DNA from: Diphasiastrum complanatum
Lineage: Eukaryota; Streptophyta; Lycopodiopsida; Lycopodiales; Lycopodiaceae
Direction: 5' to 3'
DNA length: 64,000 bases
Assembly (NCBI GenBank): GCA_029204225.1
Contig: CM055096.1
Span: 40,357,215-40,421,214, forward strand
Part shown: piece after piece, positions 12,493 through 22,800 of the stretch
Layout of the letters: every line of letters begins with the position of its first letter
Position numbering within the stretch: position 1 is the stretch's first letter
The notes under the pieces: generated by a model
Seen by the model: the letters and a program-made list of their open reading frames with translations, nothing else
Database searches by the model: none
What the model was told of the DNA's origin: nothing
Translations under genes and position numbers: made by a program

Positions 12493-14406
12493 ATGACAAA
12501 GCTTTATTTTCTTCATGTGGATCGGTCACCAGAATATGCTCCGCTCAGGACAAGAAATTCAAAGCAACCCAAATTGTCAACTTCTGATATGGTCCGATAC
12601 AGGGAGGAAAAGCTAAAGTATGTAGATTTATGGTCATCAGGAACATTGTATCCTATTGATCCATGTTCATTGCAACATCCAGATTTTCATTCGATGAGTC
12701 AGTTAATAATCTATATGTGTCATGGCCTTTTGGGTTACTGTGAGAATTTGATGCTCTATGGGAATGCACATTCAATGCAAAGAATACATTATTTGGAAGA
12801 GAAATCAAGGAAAATATTAAAGGACTGCGAAGAAAAATCTACAAAGATGAAAACTTGTTTGGATGAAAATGAGATGCTCAAGAAGGAGATCCAAAGGTTG
12901 AAATCTTCTTTGCATCATTATACAACTAGTAATGATGAGACAAAAACTGCATTTCAATCCATGCGTATCTCATATTTGTCTCTTGTTAAAGATATGGATG
13001 TGTTCAATAGAAAGGTCGGAAGCAACAAGAGGAAAAGACTGGTAAACAAAGATATATGTGATCTATCATCCAGAGGAGGTCATAGAAAAAGACAAATCCG
13101 TGCATTCAAGTAAGTTATAGCTTATTTGATATTGAATATTGTTTGAACTTTTTGATTCATTCATAATCACTAATTTTGTTATTTATTCATTTCAACTTCT
13201 GGTGATTTGCTTATTATATATTGCTGTGAATACTATGAGTGTCCTAATTCTACTGACATTTTCATGAACATTATGTTTGCAATGTAGATCAGCATTGGTT
13301 GTTGAAGACCATTTGGCCGATGAGATTTCAATTGGAAACTCACTAGGCTCTACCTTGACTTCTAAATCTATAAAATCAATGTTAAATAATAACAAAATGA
13401 AAAAGATTAAGGCTTCAGTTACTGATAGCATTATGGATGAAGTTGGAAAAATATTAGACACTACATTGCTTCAAGGGACATGTGACTTTTCTAGCAACAG
13501 TAGGGAAGCATATGGAACAATGTTTAAGATGATAAAGGAGGCATTTGCATAGGTAAATATTAAAAAGTTTCCAATCCCATGACCATTTCATCTTTAAAAA
13601 AAAAAGACATGTTAAACCAAGGTATGTAGACAATAGTTGGTAATCCAGCTCATATCAATGAAGTGTATTGCTGGAAAGGAGAAAGTCTAGCTTATAACAA
13701 TTCCAAGAATTTATTTATTGATATTAATCAGTTATTAACATTCATCATAAATTTTTACGGTATTACAAATGAGAATGTCAATAACAAGTTGATAGTTGTT
13801 CTCAAGTTAGATGGATCTGAAATTATAAAAGGACAAAAAATGGAAAGAGTCAGTCTCACGATCATGAATGGAACAAGACTCATAAGGCCTCAATTTCAGT
13901 GTTCAATCAGAAAATGATATCTGGTGGTTGGTAGCATTTCAAGTATAGTAGTTCTTTCGCATAATAAATAGGGATAATCATTTGAATATGGATTTCATTC
14001 GGGAAATCTTCTCTGTGTTAATATTATGAGGCTGATCACGTTTTTGTATTCTCTTATAGGTGATGAAAGAAGATCATGACATTCTCTCATGGATATTTAA
14101 TAGAACATCATATCCTGCCACCATAAAAAATCACATGGAGGGAGTTCCACTCAATATTCCTAGAATTGGCACTTTCAACATTGAATGGCATTTAGTAGAA
14201 GATCTGAAGACATTAAAATGTATGTTCAATATATCTCATGGCACTAACTCTAAACACCATTGTTTGTATTGCATGCCAAATAGCAAAAGACATGACAAGG
14301 AGTACGGGAATATCAAGAGATCGAGAAGATCCTAATTGGAAACCTGTACTACTGATTTCTCTACAAAATGTTCATATCTGTACATTGCATGCGGAGGTGC
14401 GTATTA

Positions 14407-14440
<34 letters not shown>

Positions 14441-14660
14441 TCACATCTTGTTTGCATGGAATTCCGAACCAGAGGCCTCTGCGAAAGAAGCTATTTCCAG
14501 ATTAGAGGATGTGTTGTCCAAAGCAGACTTACATAAAGGCCACATTAAAATAAAAAAAGATGACAAGCTATCAGGTAAAACAAGAAATATTCCATACAAG
14601 CCAAGCATTGGAGGATCTAAAGCTCGAAGATTTTTATCAAATTATTTTGGCAAACAATCC
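12493..14660 (+). pseudogene. 5' half of an unknown multi-exon transposase-like gene
   Basis: Four or five exon-like open stretches are joined by plausible introns. Exon 12493-13109 has donor GTAAGT; acceptor TAG is at 13285-13287; exon 13288-13552 is followed by GTAAAT; then 13637-about 13915, 14059-14397 (donor GTGCGT) and about 14445-14660. The first exon carries a Lys/Glu-rich coiled coil (residues about 95-150) and a basic end. Later exons read VVLKLDGSE, HDILSWIF, HMEGVPLN, FNISHGTNSKHHCLYC, VHICTLHAE and IPYKPSIGGSKARRFLSN. The spaced Asp, His and CxxC pattern recalls uncharacterised eukaryotic transposase-like proteins, but I cannot name the family. The second exon ends in an in-frame TAG and one exon needs a frameshift, so it is probably dead. 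The reading frame is cut near 14660. Confidence 0.5.
14409..14438. repeat. (AT)n microsatellite
   Basis: About 15 uninterrupted AT units inside the intron that starts with GTGCGT at about 14398. Confidence 0.95.
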
Positions 14661-15841
14661 AAGGTTCTTGCTGAGTCAGATTCTCCAGCATCTAACTCAG
14701 AGCTCGGAAAGATAGGGGGTCTCTTGGCCAGGATAACTCTAGGAGGAAGGGAAGCAGCTGGCCTTCGTGATCCAGCCTTCTTGTGGATTGGCTGCTTCCT
14801 CTTCCTCCTAGAGGTAGTCGGCAAGTCAGTTCTATCTAGAGGCAGGTCTCTAGAGGCACTGACATTATCAACATGCAGACCAGAATATCGGTTTCGAAGC
14901 CTTCTGAGAATGACGAAATCCTTTGGCATGATGGTGACACGCTTATCATGCACTACCAAAAGACAAGTATCCTCAAAAAACTGGGACAGAAGATCTTCTA
15001 CAACACCCTGTAAGGCCTGTATGGATGTCACGGCAAAATAAACATTTTGCCCAAGTGACAAAGTGACATTCCTCATAGATCGGCCGAAAGGAGCTCTTGG
15101 GATCAACAATTCAGTTGACATAATGAAACAAGCATCACCACCAAACTTTACCATGTATCCTTTCTCTATCATTTGACCAACACTTAACAAATTCCTTGAA
15201 AGTGAAGGAATGTAAAGAACACCATCAAGTCTTGCTTTCCTATTAGTAGAAAGACAAATAGGAATTGAACCAATACCTTCAATCACACACTCACCACCAT
15301 TGGCTATGTGAATTTCTTTCTTGGCTCCATCATAAGTGACCAAAGAAGTAAATAACTCCTTGTGACTAGTCATGTGTGAACTAGCTTTACTATCAATCCA
15401 CCATAAATCTTTGTCACCTTCACTTGATATTGGACTTGAAGAACACATCAAAAGAGAATCACCACCACCTAGATCCTCATCATTAGTAGTAAAGTTGATT
15501 TGCTTGCTATATTCATCTCTTTTCTTCTTCAAACATTCATTAGCAAAATGCCCTTTGATTCCACAAGAAAAGCATTTCAACTTAGACTTTTCTTTATTTT
15601 TTCCAAAAGAGGAAGTCTCACCTTGATCTTGTCCTTTTGACCACTTGCCTTTGCCTTTGCCCTTGAACTTGCCTTTGACGGACATAGCATCCTCTTCATA
15701 ATGAGATGTCGATGTAGATCCACCTCCTCTTGATTGAAGCCTATACTCCTCATTCATCAAGATCTCTTGCAAATCCACAATACTTGGCAAAGTCTTTTGA
15801 ATAGCAAAACTTTGAGCAAGATTAGCATGATCATCCAACAA
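14642..15841 (-). CDS. Copia gag-protease frame fused to a histone H3-like fold
   Basis: A 399-codon open frame. Residues 1-240 are Copia gag-protease: a basic GKFKGKGKGKWSKG stretch, a CFSCGIKGHFANEC knuckle at residues 90-103 and the protease site at 147-158, where the usual DSG is DSK. The rest of the protease domain ends at GGDACFI. From residue 242 the protein changes to a histone H3 fold without a gap (STELLI, APFGR, ALQ, FFEDT, KRVTIMPKD, RRLRNR) ending near 321. A 78-residue tail follows with a basic cluster SRRKRKQPIHKK, which could be a nuclear signal. Integrase, RT and RNase H are absent. Upstream gag continues to about 16085 but has an in-frame TGA near 15912. Whether the fused product is made is unknown. 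It could also be an accidental join of two decayed fragments. Confidence 0.75.
   Translation of the reverse strand: MLDDHANLAQSFAIQKTLPSIVDLQEILMNEEYRLQSRGGGSTSTSHYEEDAMSVKGKFKGKGKGKWSKGQDQGETSSFGKNKEKSKLKCFSCGIKGHFANECLKKKRDEYSKQINFTTNDEDLGGGDSLLMCSSSPISSEGDKDLWWIDSKASSHMTSHKELFTSLVTYDGAKKEIHIANGGECVIEGIGSIPICLSTNRKARLDGVLYIPSLSRNLLSVGQMIEKGYMVKFGGDACFIMSTELLIPRAPFGRSMRNVTLSLGQNVYFAVTSIQALQGVVEDLLSQFFEDTCLLVVHDKRVTIMPKDFVILRRLRNRYSGLHVDNVSASRDLPLDRTDLPTTSRRKRKQPIHKKAGSRRPAASLPPRVILAKRPPIFPSSELDAGESDSARTLDCLPK
14879..15121 (-). other. Histone H3-like fold domain
   Basis: Aligned by eye to canonical H3 from Ser57 to the C-terminus there is no gap, and roughly 34 of 77 positions are identical. 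The alpha-N/alpha-1 start STELLI, the alpha-2 pieces ALQ and FFEDT, loop-2/alpha-3 KRVTIMPKD and the final RR-x-R are kept. Lys115, Arg116, Thr118, Lys122 and Asp123 of H3 have counterparts; Cys110 is Leu. The H3 N-terminal tail is missing. Loop 1 has canonical H3 length, not the longer form typical of centromeric H3. Divergence is far greater than between normal plant H3 variants. Confidence 0.88.
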
Positions 15842-16085
15842 TCCATTAAGTATAACTTGAACAAGTTCTACCTCCTTAATGCTTTCATCAATACATGCTA
15901 ACTCATCATTGAATCATTTAACCCTCAAAACAAAAGCATGAGTACTCTCTTCCTTATTTTGCAAACTTTGAAAGATTTGCCTCCTAAGAGTAAGCACTCT
16001 TGATGTAGACTTGGATTCATAAAGCTTCTTCAAAGCTTCCCAAGCCTCCAAAGATGATGTGCACTTACCAATCTCTTTGAGAAGA
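15122..16085 (-). mobile_element. Copia gag-protease fragment without LTRs
   Basis: It aligns with gag of Copia-2 and Copia-3 from the segment encoding GKCTSSLEAWEALKKLYESK (near 16040) to the protease end at 15122. It carries one TGA stop near 15912 and no LTR on either side; similarity begins abruptly near 16085. Confidence 0.85.
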
Positions 16086-16449
16086 ATGCCAAATTGATAG
16101 ATGCTGAACTGCTTAAAGCATGATCAGTCACAGTGTTACAATGACTAAGCTATAGAGATATTTCTGCCTCTTTTTGAGTGCAACATTCTAAATCTTGTTT
16201 GATCTCGAATGAATTGTTGTCTGTTATTGCCCGTGTTTAATTCACTTGTTTTATTCATTCCGCACATTGGCTCAATTTCGTTGAATGCTGAATTAATTTA
16301 TAACATAGATCAACAGTGTCTGTATACTTTCTGGAGAATTGTAGGAATGATACAACAGGCAGTGACCAACAATCATATCCAAAATCCATCCAAATTGATT
16401 TCATTAGCGATTAATGTGTTTTTTGCTTCAGCAATATCAGAGCTAATGA
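16086..16449. other. Unassigned spacer
   Basis: It lies between two Copia fragments. The only sizeable frame (16209-16544, plus) enters the downstream integrase remnant. No motif is recognised. It may be a remnant of the gene broken at 14660. Confidence 0.4.
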
Positions 16450-18942
16450 TGCTTCGCTTCGGTTCGTTTCATTCAGATATCTGTGGCCCGATGAAAAATC
16501 CTTCGTTGAAGGATGCCAAGTATTTTATAACCTTTATTGACTAATTTTCAAGAAGAACAATGGTGTATTTCATAAAGAAAAAATCAGAAGCCTTGAACTG
16601 CTTCAGATTCTTCAAGGAGCATGTAGAAAAGGAGACTAGAAGGACGATTAAGGCCCTGAGGTCAAACAACGGTGGAGAATATATCTCTCTCGAGTTCAAG
16701 GAGTACTGCCAAAGCCAAGGCATTGAGCAGTAGTTCATCACTCCTTACAGTCCTCAGTCTAATGGCTTAGTTGAGAAGAAGAACTGAACTCTGGTCGAAT
16801 CTGCTAAGTGTATGCTAGCGCATACATTGTTGCCTAAGAAGTTCTGGACTGAAGCTGTTTCCATTGCAGCTTACATCCATAATAGATGTTCGACCAAAGC
16901 TCTCTCAGACAAGACACCCCATGAGGTGTGGACAGGCTTTAAGCCTTCTTTGAAGAATCTAAAAGTGTTTGGGTGCATTGCCTTTGCACAGATCCCAAAA
17001 GACACAAGGAAGAAATTGGACTTCCAAGGTCTCAAGACCATCCTGGTTGGATATACCTTGTCTGATAACACCTACAAACTGTACGATCCTGATACCTAGC
17101 AAATTTTGTATAGCTGAGATACAGTCTTTATCAAGGATCAGTTCGTCGACCTCAAAGGCAAGGAAGTTATTCAAGTAGAATCCTCATCGCCTACCATTGA
17201 CATGACAGTTCGAGCCTCTGGCTGAAGCATGTCTATCGTCGACCCACTTCGAGACAACAAATTAGACGAAGATGTTGCTACCCAGCAACAAGTTCCAAAA
17301 GTAATTCATCAGTTGAATCTTCCCAGAAGATCAAGTCGAGTGCGCACACAGCTCGCAAGGTATACTCTTGAGTCTGTTTGTTTTTTAATGCAGGAACCAA
17401 CGACAGTCGAAGAGGAACTTAGCCAACCAGACTCTAATCTCTAGAGAGAAGCTATGGACAAAGAGTATTTCTCTCTAATCAAGAATCAGACATGGTCATT
17501 AGTTGAAGCTCCTATTGACTGCAATATTATTGATTGCAAATGGATCTTTAAGATCAAATACAATGCCAACGGAGCAATTGATCGAAGGAAGGCAAGACTG
17601 GTAGCACGAGGATTCACCCAGATCTCGAATGTCGACTACAATGAGACTTTCAGTCCAGTCATCAAACATTCGTCGATCTGAATGTTCCTATCTTATGCTG
17701 CAGCTGCCGACCTCGAAGTACATTAGCTCGATGTACAAACAACTTATCTGAATGGAGTTATACAAGAAGACATCTACATGATCCAGCTCGAAGGATACGT
17801 TCTGGAAGGCATGAAGAATCATGTTTGTAAACTCCATAAAGCACTGTACAGCTTGAAACGGTCTGCCAGAGCCTGATTTCAGAGGATCAACACATTCCTC
17901 ATTGAACAAGGATTTAAACCAAGCACTGCTGATTGCAACGTTTATTCAAAGTCAGTACATCAATCCTTCATTATCATCACCTTGTATGTTGATGATATGT
18001 TGCTCTTCATTCTCAAAATTCGACATGACTGATCTGGGCGAAGCTCACTTCTGTCTTGGAATTCAAATCCACAGAGACAGAGCAAATTGATTGATTAACG
18101 TCACTCAACAAATGTATCTTCATAATGTTCTTAATAAATACAATTTGATGAATTGTAAATTAGCTCACTCACCAATGGATCCAGGCCTGTATTTGTCAAA
18201 GGACCAATGTCCCCAGACCAAGCGAGAAGAGGAGCAGATGAGAGAATACCTGTATTGATCGATACTCAGATCTCTCATGTACGCAATGGTATGTACAAGA
18301 CCAGACATCTCTTTTGCTGTCAGCTCACTCAGCCAATACATGGCTAATCCTAGAATTACCCATTGGAAGGCTCTTATTTGAGTCATGAGATACATTCGAG
18401 CTACCAGGAACGAGTGTATCTGCTATGGAGATGTCAACTACGACAATCTTTATCAGCTCAGTGGATATTCTGATGCAAGCTGGGGAGGAGATGTAGACCA
18501 TCATAAATCCACATCTGGATTTACATTCTTCTTCAATGGGAGTCCTATTTCATGGAACAGTCGTAAGCAAACCTCTATCGCACTTTCTTCTACTTAAGCA
18601 GAATACATTGCTACTTCTCAATCTATTAAGAAAGCATTTTGGTTGAGAAATTTGCTTTCAGACATCAATTTGTATCAGCACAGCCCTACAATCTTGTTTT
18701 GTGATAATCAAAGTGCTATTGCTCTATCAGCCAACCCTAGATTTCATTCTAGGAGTAAGCACATTGAGATAAGAAATCACTACATCAGGGGCAAGGTTCT
18801 CGACCGAGAGGTGAGCTTAACGTACTACAAAACACATGACATGGTTGCATATATTTTCACAAAAGCACTCAGTGTTAATGCACACAAAAAATTTTGTGAA
18901 TTACTCAGTCTGAAGATCAAGGCATTCACGGATCCAGATTAA
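16450..18942 (+). pseudogene. Decayed Copia integrase-RT-RNase H
   Basis: Frames joined by many stops read through: integrase core (FHSDICGPMKNPS; ALRSNNGGEYISLEF; PYSPQSNGLVEKKN), integrase C-terminus (VFGCIAFAQIPKDTRKKLDF), RT fingers (IIDCKWIFKIKYNANGAIDR, VARGFTQISNVDYNETFSP), RT palm remnants (TLYVDDM only with a frameshift, SSFSKFDMTDLGEAHFCLGI) and RNase H (YSDASWGGDVDHHKSTSGF, CDNQSAIALSANPRFHSRSK). Gag and protease are missing at the left. The family differs from Copia-1 to Copia-3. It ends at a purine tract AAGGGGGGG and an LTR. Confidence 0.9.
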
Positions 18943-18949
18943 GGGGGGG

Positions 18950-19133
18950 TGATGGATTTACTCCTTCCAGTCTCCTAAATCCCAATTTTAGTCTGCCTCC
19001 ATTCATGCTGTATATTTTCTAACGTTGTCACGTAGTCTGTATTTTTACACACAAATTTGCACAGACGAATAAAAGGCAAATGAATCGCAATATTGTGTTC
19101 TTACACAGGTCATGGTGACAAGCGAAAGGAGGA
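18950..19133 (+). repeat. 3' LTR of the old Copia, split by Copia-2
   Basis: It begins TGATGGATTTACTCC directly after the purine tract (18941-18949) and is interrupted by Copia-2 at the target GAGGA. Confidence 0.8.
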
Positions 19134-19787
19134 TGTGAAAAATACAGATCCTAAGTGGATCTAAACTCCAAGATCATTGGCTTGAATGCTTGCACTCCAA
19201 ACTACATAAGCTAGGAATTGGCAACACATTCTATGCTACCTAGAATGCAAAGAACTTGATCAAAAAGCATTTATCACAAATGGAAACTTCCATAAACATC
19301 AAGTGCGGCCCAAAATAGCATTATACAGTCCATAATACATCAGCCTACCACTTTTGGAAAGCACCTAAGATCATACACAATAGCTTGAAGACAATACACA
19401 CAACAATGCTCTCAATGGAGGAAGAAACAATGACAATGATCTATTGATCTCAATGAAGCATACAAAAGGTTTCTCCAACCTGTTCTCCACGAATTTCAGC
19501 CTAATATAGGTGAGAGAGATGAATCTCTCTCCTCTCTCTAGAACTTAGGACCCAATTTTAGGACACCAGTAACCTAAAATAGCCAATTTTGGCCTATATG
19601 TCCAAATAACATGATTTTAGTGTCATTTAGAAGGTCCCGAAGTTTGAGACTTCTTCAACATGAAATATATACTAGAATAAAAGTATCTAGGTCTCTTTCA
19701 CACGTGTGAAAGGTTAGATCCAAAACTATGTACAAAAATTGCCAATTTAGGCCTCAAACTAGCTAGGAAATGTTGACAATTTTCACA
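19134..19787 (-). repeat. Copia-2 3' LTR
   Basis: TG...CA ends, GAGGA outside, polypurine tract inside. Palindrome CACACGTGTG at 19699-19708. Confidence 0.94.
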
Positions 19788-19814
19788 CTCCCTCTTCAGC
19801 TTAACTTGCTAGTT

Positions 19815-22800
19815 TTACAACACTCTTTGCTCCAACCTAAGAATGATCTCCATCATGATGATAGATCTCTTTTCAAGTGTTCTAATGTGTACAATATGAA
19901 GTACAACATAATTGATATAGATAATAGTGCCCATATAGGATGCTTCACTATTTCTTACATCAATTTTACATAGAATGGTGAACAAGATACATGTAAAAGA
20001 ACATAGAATAACAATGAAAGGATTCCTCCATGTATCCACCTTTGAGTTCTCTGTAAAACAGCAGCAAACAAGTTGTAAGTGAAAGTAACCAACAGGTGTT
20101 TGCATGCCTCGTCCACATTCCACTATGCCCATAGTGAATGCACCATGTATCTCCATGAATGAACCTCCATCACCACCTTGCCTTTGTAGATCTCCAATCC
20201 ACGAAAGCCCTTGAGTGAATGAATGCCAAAATGATGTGTTCTCTGTTCCATTTGAATGAGCAAAACTTGAACTTGAAATACTTGAAGTATCTCCACAAGA
20301 TTTGCATATAACGCTTGATCCTACATTGTCAACAATTTGCCAATTTGCCAACACTAGGATGCTAGATCTTGAACTTTGCTCAAAAGTAAACATATTGACC
20401 ACTTCCATATCTTTTGAGATTTGAATGAATGCATGTACTTGATCATAAAAACCAGCAATGATAACTATTCCATCTCCAAGATCCAAAAGATGCAAAACTG
20501 TGGAACTAGTTTCATTGAATTTTGACAATTCCAACACATTGACATGACAATGTTCATACATGAGATTAAACAAGTAAGGTAGAGTAAAAGGACACTTCCT
20601 TGCTGCTCCAAGAACCTTACTTGAACCTTCAAGGACCTGTAAAAACATATCCAAGATGCTTTGCCCATGTGGCTCCCCTTTCATGCTTTTGACTAGCTTC
20701 CAATTGCTACTTGCCTCTTGGTGTTGATGAAGCAATTCAAGATCAACATCTTGATCTTCCAATAAAACATCAAGGACTTTGCATTTATAAACATCTTCAG
20801 ATCTGAACCTCTGAAGATACTCCCTCTCAAACACATGATTAACATCCCACAAGATCTCATCATTGCTTGATTTCAACCTTTCACTATAGTTAGTGAAAAC
20901 AATGTCACCATCATAAACCAAAAGATAGATTTCTACACTTCTATCCAACATGAAGTAGAGTAGATGAAGTTGAGTATCAAACCTAATAAAACCAGCCCAT
21001 TTGAGCTCAAACCAAACCTCAACGAGATCTTCCTTGCCTTGAAGAAATTGCCACTTGAGTTGCTCCATGTAAATATCTTCTTCAAGATCACCATTCAAGA
21101 AGGCATTAGTAACATCCATTTGCCACATATCCCAATCATAAAGAGTTGCAAGAGAGATTAGGATTCGAATAGTTACCATTTTTGCCACGGGTGCAAAGGT
21201 CTCATCATAGTCAATACCATATTCTTGAGCATACCCCTTTGCCACCAACCTTGCCTTGTACTTGTTGATTGATCCATCTTGATTTGTCTTGATCTTGAAG
21301 ATCCACTTACAACCAATTGCCTTCTTGTCCTTTGGAAGCTTTACCAACTTCCATGTGTTGCTTTTGATGAGTGCTTGATGCTCATGATCCATGGCTTGGA
21401 TCCATTCCTTCTTTTGAATTGCTTCACCTACACAAGTTGGTTCATCAAAAGAGGTAAGAAAAGCAAAGTTAGAGTTGTCCACCACTTGCTTTCCTTTTTC
21501 ATCATAGGTTAGCCTTGATGGCTTAGCCCTTTGCCTTTGAGTCTTCCTTGAAGTTTGCTTTGGAGTGGCATCTCCATCTTCATCCAAGACATCTTGCACA
21601 TCATGATGATTAGTAGGCACATCAACATCAACATCAACAACATTGGAAACATTCTCTTCATGAAAGATGACATCCCTACTTATGACAACTTTCTTTGTAG
21701 AAGGAATGTACACTTTGTAAGCCTTGCTTACTTCACTATAGCCAACAAACACACCCTTCTTTGATGAAGGATCTTCTTTAGTTCTATCATCAAGTGTGAT
21801 ATTGACAAAACATGTACATCCAAAGATCCTACAATGCTTGACACTCGGCCTTCTACCATAAAGAACCTCATGAGGAGTTTTACCATCCAAGGAAGCACTT
21901 GTCCATCTATTACATAGATAGTTAGCACATGCTAAAGCTTCCCCCCAAAAAGACTTAGCAAGATTAGCATGTAGTCTCATTGCCTTGGCACATTCACAAA
22001 GGGTTCTATTCTTCCTCTCGGCCACTCCATTCTGTTGTGGAGTCCTAGGACTAGACATCTCCCTCTTAATCCCATGTGCTATACAAAAGTCTTTGAACCT
22101 ATTTGAGGTGTATTCCCCTCCATTATCAGATCTTAAGCATTTGATCTTTGTATTGAATTGGTTTTCCATTTCATTCTTGAACTTGACAAATGCAGCAAAC
22201 ACTTCATCCTTACTTTTAAGAAGATAGATCCAAGTATACCTACTAAAGTCATCAATGAAAGTTGCATACATCTTTGCCCCACCATTGCTAGTTGTACTAG
22301 AAGAATGAATATCAGAATGCACAAGTTGAAAAGCTTCTTTAGATCTAGAAGTAGATCTAGAATAAGCAAGTCTATGAGATTTGGACAAGGCACAATGTTC
22401 ACAAACACTATTGTTTGCAACAAGACTTTTAGGGAGACCAAGAACAAGCTCTTTCTTTGCCATTACCTCCAAAGATTTGAAGTTGGGATGGCCCAACCTC
22501 TTGTGCCAGACTTCTTGGTTTGTCAATTGCTCCCTAGCCATACATCCTTCATGATTAGAGATCACACATGCATCAAGCTTGAAAAGTTTACCATGCCTCC
22601 TACCTTGAGCAATCAAGGATCCACATTTACTTATCAAACATGCATCTCCAATGAACTCCACATCAAGTCCTTTGTCAATCATTTGACTTACACTAAGCAA
22701 ATTCTTAGTGATTGAAGGAATGTACAAAACATTTTCAAGATTTGCTTTCCTATTTGTTGAAAGGGAAATAGGAATAGTGCCTATGCCTTTGATGTCACAT

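Noticed and set aside
14879-15121. Centromeric H3 (CENH3) instead of an H3-like fold
   Set aside because: Loop 1 has canonical H3 length and the KRVTIMPKD core is H3-type; KDF and RRL are only weak CENH3 hints.
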